A stretch of DNA of 64,000 nt from Neoceratodus forsteri (lineage: Eukaryota > Chordata > Ceratodontiformes > Ceratodontidae): NCBI GenBank assembly GCA_016271365.2, contig CM057456.1, positions 607,729,501 to 607,793,500 on the forward strand, read 5' to 3'. The position numbers were made by a program, and so were the translations under genes. Each line of letters begins with the position of its first letter. Position 1 is the stretch's first letter. The notes below the pieces were generated by a model, which was not told the origin of the DNA, made no database searches, and saw only the letters and a list, made by a program, of their open reading frames with translations. Shown piece after piece: positions 57,944-64,000 of this stretch.

Positions 57944-60169
57944 CTTTGATCTTAGACTACTATATTGAAAATATTCACTGCCCCTGTTCTTCACCTTTAA
58001 CAAGCAAAATTATGCTTGATATGGGACTTACTATATGCACACACTTGAAACTCTTGAAGCTTCTCATCCAGGGTCCAGGACATTAATTGAAAAGCAAGGG
58101 CTTTCGGTTTAAAGGAGACATCACAAAGCTTCTAGGGAATCAGTTGACCAAGCTGGTGAGCAGACATACAATCAAAGTGCCAAAATTCAGGTGTAATCAA
58201 ACACTTTTCTGTAAATCAAATGGCCAATGATAAATGGGTGTTAAATCGACCACATATAGCAACATTCAGGGAGGCACTTTTGGAAATGACTGGCCTTCAC
58301 AGTTCAGCCAGTAATCCGCAAAAGCATGCAGGCCATCCGAAATCATCAAGTATGAACAATGCATCAAAGCCATATTGACTCTTCTCGATCAAGAGTCTAT
58401 CAACCCATTCAGTGCTACTTTAGATGCTGAAAGACTGTACAATTTTTCCTTGGGAGCACCTGTTGTGCCTGATATTGAAGAGACCTTCACTAGTATCACT
58501 GAACAAGGTACAGAAATGTATGAACAGTTTGTGAAAAAAGGATTGGAAAGTGGTAAAAATAAATATTTTGATCCAATTTCAAAAGCCCCATTGAAAACCT
58601 TCAATGATGCAAACAAAAAAGTGTAAGTAACCACCAAAGGAAAAGTTACAGAACTTAAATTTGAAAGCGATATATTGGGAAAATTTTTGGCCCTTTCAAA
58701 TAAGCACAACTTCCCTGTTGATATAAACAAGTCATTAACATATTGCCTGTGCCCAGTCCTGCTGAGTTTAACCAATGCAAATAGAACTAGATGGACAACA
58801 CCAAAGAGCAAGTTACTTGAGGTGCTAGCAAAATACTGTCCAGTGTTAGACACTTTGGAACTTCCCCCCAGGAAATGTGTCTCAGCATAAATAGTTGATC
58901 TAATGGCAACAGTGCAAGTTATGACAGGAACCCCTGAAACCTTCGGTGATCAGGCAATGAAACTCCTGAATAGTCTTCCAAAGGGATTTGCAAGAGTGGA
59001 TGTTGTTGTAGATACATACAGAGAGCAGTCAATCAAAGAGACTGACAGATTTCAAAGAGGATTTAGTGAGAAGCATATTATTAAAGGTCCCAACACCAAA
59101 GTACCAAAGAATTTCAGTTACTTCCTATCTAATGGATCTAACAAGGAGTGCCTAATTGATTTGATCATGTAGGTCTGTGGAGAAAATTGCACAAGTTTGC
59201 CAGAGGACCAAGTGATCCACTTTTTGAAAAGAGACAAATGCTACATGATCACCAAAGAAGGGACTGTGGTTGTGAATGATCTCTGTTCTGACCAGGAAGA
59301 AGCAGACACAAAAATTGCCTTTCATGTGCAACATGCTATTACAATACGACAAGGCCTTGTCATCATCTGTTCACCATCTGGGGATACCAATATACCAGTA
59401 ATTTTACTGTCACTATTTTCAGAATGCAAGCAAAGTATATACCAGGACAATGGCCATGGTAACAGTAGGAAAATCTTTAACATTAGCAAGTGTGAAATGA
59501 CCACTGCAACAAAGAAAGCCTTAGTCGGTTTCTATGCATTCAGAGGCGATGACTATGTTTCTGCATTCTTCAGAAAGGGTAAGATTTGCTGGAACATCCT
59601 TCAAAAGTACCCCAAATTCCTGGATGCCTTTCAGAAACCTGAGAGTGACTGGCAAGTGCATAAGGGTGTTGTAACTCTTGGAAGAGTATGTCTGTAAACT
59701 GTATGGAAGGAAGCAAGTTACTAGTATAAACAGAATAACTGATCTGTCTCTGCTACCACCCTGTCAGGAAACCCTGAAGTTATATATTCTATGAGCCAAC
59801 TACATCTGCCGATTGTGGAGGCTTTCTTCTGTTACAGTTATCAATGCCCCAAATGCAGCTGTGCATGGCTGGACTGATGATCTCAATGTAAAGTGGACGG
59901 ACACACCATTTCCAGATGATGTTATGTCTCTGCACTATAATGCAAATAATGAGGACTCAGATGAGTACCAAGATGTATGTGATTACCAAGATCATATTGG
60001 TGTATCTGGTGATGATGATGATGTTTCGTAGATGGACAAGACTAAGTTCCACTACTTTACCAACAGTCATATTTTAAATTTTACATTTTTTGAAATAAAA
60101 TGTTTTGTGTAAACAAAGGTGTTTTTTTTTTCTTCTAGATACATTTCATTCTTTAAAAAAACTTTTAAA

Positions 60170-60765
60170 ACTAACCTTTGAGGCAACTTATGGGTATGCA
60201 TTTTAAAGCTCTAACTCCCGCCTATTCATTGAGATCACACTTGAAAGCATATTTATTTTGGTCTTGAAGTAATGGCCCAAGAATCTGCATTAAGTACACA
60301 TAGCTGAAAATTGCAAAATTTGACAAGGTATAAACTTGCTAAAATTTTGTCTATTAATGGTGTCTTCATTTTATCAATTTATCTTCTTATATTACCTTAA
60401 GACTTCAAAACCACATATGCATTTCTAAGCAGAATCCTTACCATTTTAGACAACATAAAATGATATTATAAAGTGCAATAAAATGTCTGACAAAATTAAA
60501 TATAAGAACATTTTGAAATTTCACAAGAAATTATGGGTTGGTGGTTGGTATTTAACCCTATAACTTTTAACATTAATCTTTTGAGGTAACACAGGGGTAT
60601 GATGAGAATACATTTTAAAGCTCTAACTCCCAACTATTCATTGAGACCACACTTGAATGTATATTTCACTTACTCTCAAAGTAATGGACCAAGAACCTGC
60701 ATTAAGTAAGCTGAGCTGAAAATCACATTTGTCAGGGTAGCATTACAAAATTGATGCAAACTACC
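60170..60765. repeat. two ~170-bp direct repeats downstream of the pseudogene
   Basis: CATTTTAAAGCTCTAACTCC, then TATTCATTGAGA, CACACTTGAA, AAGTAATGG and CTGCATTAAGTA appear in order at about 60195-60310 and again at about 60610-60725, ~400 bp apart. They lie just after the gene and may be its 3' flank or terminal-region repeats. Confidence 0.8.
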
Positions 60766-60899
60766 ATTTTGCCGCAGTGTTCATGTGATCAATAGACATA
60801 ACATGAATTGTGGGTATATCTGCAACATTAAACAACCTTCAGCATTTATTTAGCTCTCAGGTGACACCCCACCACCATCTATTCCTGGTCTAACAAAAT

Positions 60900-61080
60900 T
60901 TGGTTTGGCTACTAGATTGTGAAAGCTACTGGCTAACTGGCCACTTGGCCACAAAATGATTATTCCTACAGCGTAAGTAATGCTGAATAGAATCTTGAAA
61001 ATTATGGCTACTAAAGTTGGTTTGGCTACCAGATTTTGAAAGCTAGTGACCAAAAGGCCACCAGCCCACAAACTAATTTG
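60900..61080. repeat. two ~60-bp direct repeats
   Basis: GGTTTGGCTACTAGATTGTG at 60902 and GGTTTGGCTACCAGATTTTG at 61019 are each followed by AAAGCTA and a GGCCAC/CCACAAA block. The spacing is 117 bp. Confidence 0.75.
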
Positions 61081-62435
61081 TCCCACCTTGTTTTGAATTT
61101 GCATCGAAGAAATGGCATAAACTGAAGTTGTGGAATGGTCCAACTAAAGAGAAGACATGGCCTGCACACTGTTGTATGATTAAGTTAATATGCAGGCAGA
61201 AACTGGAATCATAAAAACAAAACCAACATTTCATAGTCTAACCGATCAATTTAACAGGGTGTGTTAAACGTACATAGATTCTCAGCAACAACAACAACAA
61301 CAACAAAAAAGGGAAAATCCCAAAATTGCCTGTTTACATTTTAGAAAAATATTCTGTAAAGGATATGCAATAGGTTGATGCAAAATATGCAAGTTATCCT
61401 CAAGTATGAGAGGTCAGGACCATGACTTATAAGTGACAATGCTGCGAATGAATTATAAAAGTCCTGCCCCTTCACAAGTGAAGAAAAACTGTGCATTTTT
61501 AGTCAGATCATTGCATATTCAATGTTTACACCAGTCTGCCAGTTATAATTTTCAAATATTAATTTTGTGCCAGCTCGGTAGCGCTGAGGGCTGAGGTGTC
61601 AGTTGCCTTACCTCGTGCCACACCGGCGACCCATGTTCGGGAATGAGCATGGGTTATCGGGGGTCGGCAGGGGAGGAGAAGGATCGAGCGTCCGTAGGAC
61701 TGCTCTCCTTCTCCGGGGAGGGGGGCCCACAGCAGTTGGCACCTGATTGCTCTCTGGCAGAGGCTGGAGGGCTAGGTACTGTGCTGTAAATCTGGGAGGA
61801 GTTGGAGGCAGACACCAGGAGGGAGTGTGTGTGGACACATGCATGCTCCCCTCCACCAGCATCATTGTATGCCTCTGCTCCGAGGAGAAAACGCAGAAAA
61901 AGGAAGTCCTCATGGTGGGGAAGCTTGATGGCCATCCTGCAGTGTGCTGGCTCTGGGGGAAGTTGCCTGACTGGATCCGGACAAGGTGGGTGAGTGAGGG
62001 GCTCCCCACCACCTCACTGCAGGTGGTAAGCCGCAGGGGAACAGGCAAGGACCCTAATGGAGCATGGGTGGTGTCGAACGGCAGCTGGAGTCTCTAAAGG
62101 GTTGCTAGGAATGGGAGCAGACCAGGTAGGGACAGCAGAAAGAGATAGAAAAAAAATATATATTAAGTTTGTATAAATTTTTAAATGTTTCTCTCTGATT
62201 TCAACTGCTGGCTTCAGTGCTGCACATGGCTATTGTGATATCATCAGCATTGTTAATGGTTGCTCTGTGATTTCTTTCAGCAAATGGATTTGATAAAAAA
62301 TATAAAATGAACAGAAAAGGAATAACCTAGAAAAGCAGATTTAACATACAGGTATGTGCTTCTATTTTTAATAACTGAAATTGGAAACTAACTTTTTTTT
62401 TTTTTAAAAGTCACTGCATTTCTGCTATATTAGAC
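61081..62435. other. no recognised gene
   Basis: A (CAA)n tract lies near 61286-61306. A tRNA-promoter-like GCCAGCTCGGTAGCGC occurs near 61568, but no convincing box B follows. The GC-rich frames at 61608-62097 show no domains. Confidence 0.4.
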
Positions 62436-64000
62436 ATAGAAAGATAGAAACATAGACTTTGACAGCAGATAAGGACTGCTTGGCCCACCTAGTCTGCCCA
62501 TTTCCCTACCTACAGGATAAGCTGCAGATCCTAGTTAACCAACAGCCTATTTCTTCCTACCCCCCACAAGAATTGCCTTATGTCTGTCCCATGCATTCTT
62601 GAATTCTTACACAGTTTTAGACCACACAACCTCCTCAGGAAGGCTGTTCCATGTGTCTACCACCCTCTCTGTGAAAAAATACTTCCTCACATTGCCCCTG
62701 ATCCATCCCCCCTCTATCTTCAAATTGTGTCCTCTTGTTCTTGAACATCTCTTTTTTTGAAAGATGCTACCCTCTTGGACTTCATTGATTCCACTGAGGT
62801 ACTTAAAAGTTTCTATCATGTCCCCCCTCTCCCTCCTTTCCTCAATGGTATACATATTAAGCTCCTTTAGTCTCTCCTCATTTGGCTTCTCTTGCAGACC
62901 CTGCACCATTTTAGTTGCCTTCCTCTGGACTGCCTCCATCCTGTCTATGTCCATGCAGAGATAGGGTCTCCAGAACTGGATGCAGTACTCCAGATGGGGT
63001 CTCACCAACTGTCTGTACAGAGGGATAACAACTTCCTGTTTTCTGCTGGTGATGACTTTCCCTATACATCCCAGAATCCCCCCAGCCCTCCCTAATGCCT
63101 TCTCACATTGCTTGCCAACCTTAAGGTCATCTGATATGATTACTCCCATGTCCTTTTCCATTTTTGTTGTTGTTACTACCTCCCCCCATTGTGTAATCTT
63201 CCCCTGGGTTTTTGTTTCCCAGGTGCATTATTTTGCACTTCTTTGCATTGAATCCAAGCTGCCATACTTCTGACCATTCCTCCAACCTTGCCAAGTCCCT
63301 TCTCATCCTTTCCACGCCTCCTTGTGTATCAACCCTGTTGCAAAGAGGCATACTTTTCCTTCCAGTCCCTCTGCAATGTCATTTACAAAGACATTAAAAA
63401 GGACTGGACCCAGTACTGAACCCTGCGGTACCCCACTAGTAGCCCCCTTTCTTCAGAGTGGACTCCATTTACAATTACCTTCTGTGTCTTGTTGTCCAGC
63501 CAATGTTTTACCCAGGCTACCACCCTGGGATCAACTCCCAGGCTGGTTAAATTGATTATTAATCTTTTGTGTGGGACTGTATCAAATGCCTTGCTAAAGT
63601 CTAGGTAGGGCATGTCCACAGCCCCTCCCTGGTCTACTACTTTGGTCACCCAGTCAAAGAAATCAATTAGATTCATCTGACATGACCTTCCCACTGTGAA
63701 CCCATGCTGCCTTGGGTCCTGTCCCCCACTGGCCTCTAGGTACTCAACAATTCTTTCCTTCAGAAGTGATTCCATCACTTTCCCTACCACAGAGGTCAAA
63801 CTGACAGATCTGTAGTTTCCTGCCTCTGTCTTGCTCCCACTTTTGTGAAGGGGAATCACATCTGCCTTCCTCCAGTCCTCAGGTACCACATCATCCTCCC
63901 ATCATTTGTTAAAAAGGGTAGTCAGTGGTGTCACTAGTTTTCCCCTTAATTCTTTTTGAATTCTGGGGTGAATTCCATCAGGCCCCATTGCTTTGTCCAC
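62436..64000 (-). mobile_element. CR1 LINE, 3' part; continues beyond the window
   Basis: The minus-strand 3' end at 62436-62475 has a CTATGTTTCTATCTTTCTAT tail. The UTR reads AGGATCTGCAGCTTATCCTG on the coding strand, as in the CR1 at 14.5 kb. The ORF2 C-terminus at 63161-62607 has LVRPHLEYCIQFWRP, RMEAVQRKATKMVQGLQE, RGHNLKIEGGWIRGNVRKYF and RVVDTWNSLPEEVV. The RT part at 63889-63383 has YRSVSLTSVVGKVMESLLK, GFTVGRSCQMNL and PYLDFSKAFDTVPHKRL. It is the least decayed CR1 here, but the YADD region is missing. Confidence 0.92.
62607..63889 (-). pseudogene. CR1 ORF2 RT and C-terminus with the catalytic box deleted
   Basis: The upstream frame runs from VPEDWRKADVIPLHKSGSKT through the palm and ends near [12 protein letters not shown]. 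The next frame starts [20 protein letters not shown], then WQLGFNAKKCKIMHLGNKNP, followed by the C-terminal frame. The stretch that should hold FADDTK between the [17 protein letters not shown] residues and CNRVDTQGG is absent (near 63340-63360). RT activity is therefore lost. Confidence 0.85.

Larger units (their letters stand above)
55446..60031 (+). pseudogene. large uncharacterised multicopy-type protein with PIN/XPG-like C-terminal nuclease region
   Basis: A single ~4.6-kb decayed coding sequence without visible introns starts near the ATG at 55470, just after a TTCTTTTTATTTCAG acceptor-like string. Landmarks: GYHRQCYQKFTKAKR and LFPDSCGICNENI (Cys/His-rich, 55710-55890); DLIAREFRKQGKCYLNYT (~56010); WNFPDQFHNVINHLGDVHLF and GSGFEDIVFQAGLCASGSI (57395-57560); then a C-terminal part with VDVVVDTYREQSIKETDRFQ (~59000), DQEEADTKIAFHV (59295), SPSGDTNIPVILL and FYAFRGDDYVSAF (59530-59570). 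The acidic residues are placed as in PIN/XPG-type nucleases. It ends with an aspartate-rich tail at 60031. I recognise the pattern as a repetitive uncharacterised family but cannot name it. In-frame stops (for example 55542, 55905, 58624, 58888, 59170) and frameshifts make it a pseudogene. Confidence 0.72.

Overview
The window looks like repeat-rich, intergenic or intronic DNA from a large vertebrate genome. I found no intact host gene, no rRNA and no functional tRNA. Nearly all recognisable coding sequence belongs to decayed transposable elements. Many non-LTR retrotransposon families co-occur here: CR1 with octamer (TTCTATGT-type) 3' tails, L2-like elements, L1, and an I/Vingi-like LINE. Penelope-like elements (PLEs), a hAT DNA transposon, tRNA-derived SINEs and palindromic MITEs are also present. 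That mixture suggests an amphibian, and the CR1 style suggests a caecilian. The organism call is inference, not proof.

Layout. 0-7 kb: mostly unassigned AT-rich DNA with palindromic MITE-like units, a CR1 3' end, an L2-like RT remnant and two PLE-like termini. 7.3-11.4 kb: tandem-repeat DNA, including about 5.5 copies of a ~295-bp unit that is itself a foldback. 11.4-14.8 kb: broken CR1 copies. 16.5-20.1 kb: a PLE split by a 5'-truncated L1 with a 14-bp target duplication. 20.2-23.3 kb: an I/Vingi-like LINE on the minus strand. 23.3-23.7 kb: foldback sequence and a minisatellite. 23.7-33.4 kb: an L2-like element split by a ~6.1-kb, near full-length L1 with a 16-bp target duplication. 37.6-41.2 kb: a second L2-like element, with a 2A-like motif near its N-terminus. 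41.6-44.9 kb: tRNA-derived SINEs and CR1 scraps. 44.9-52.4 kb: two head-to-head CR1 copies. The plus-strand copy is long, with an ORF1 esterase-like domain, EN and RT, and carries a 1.29-kb hAT insertion with 8-bp target duplications. 52.4-54.2 kb: several layers of nested CR1, PLE and LINE tails. 62.4 kb to the edge: another CR1 that runs off the window.

The most unusual segment is 54.4-61.1 kb. It holds a ~4.6-kb decayed, apparently intronless gene for a large protein with a possible PIN/XPG-like nuclease-type C-terminal half. It is preceded by an inverted partial copy of its own 5' region and by duplicated flanking blocks, and followed by further duplicated blocks. I recognise the protein pattern as a repetitive uncharacterised family but cannot name it. 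It is the best candidate here for a poorly described mobile or multicopy system. It is dead in this copy (stops, frameshifts, and perfect or near-perfect microduplications).

The genes do not form a pathway. The layout records successive insertions whose order can be read from target-site duplications: PLE before L1, L2-like before L1, and CR1 before hAT.
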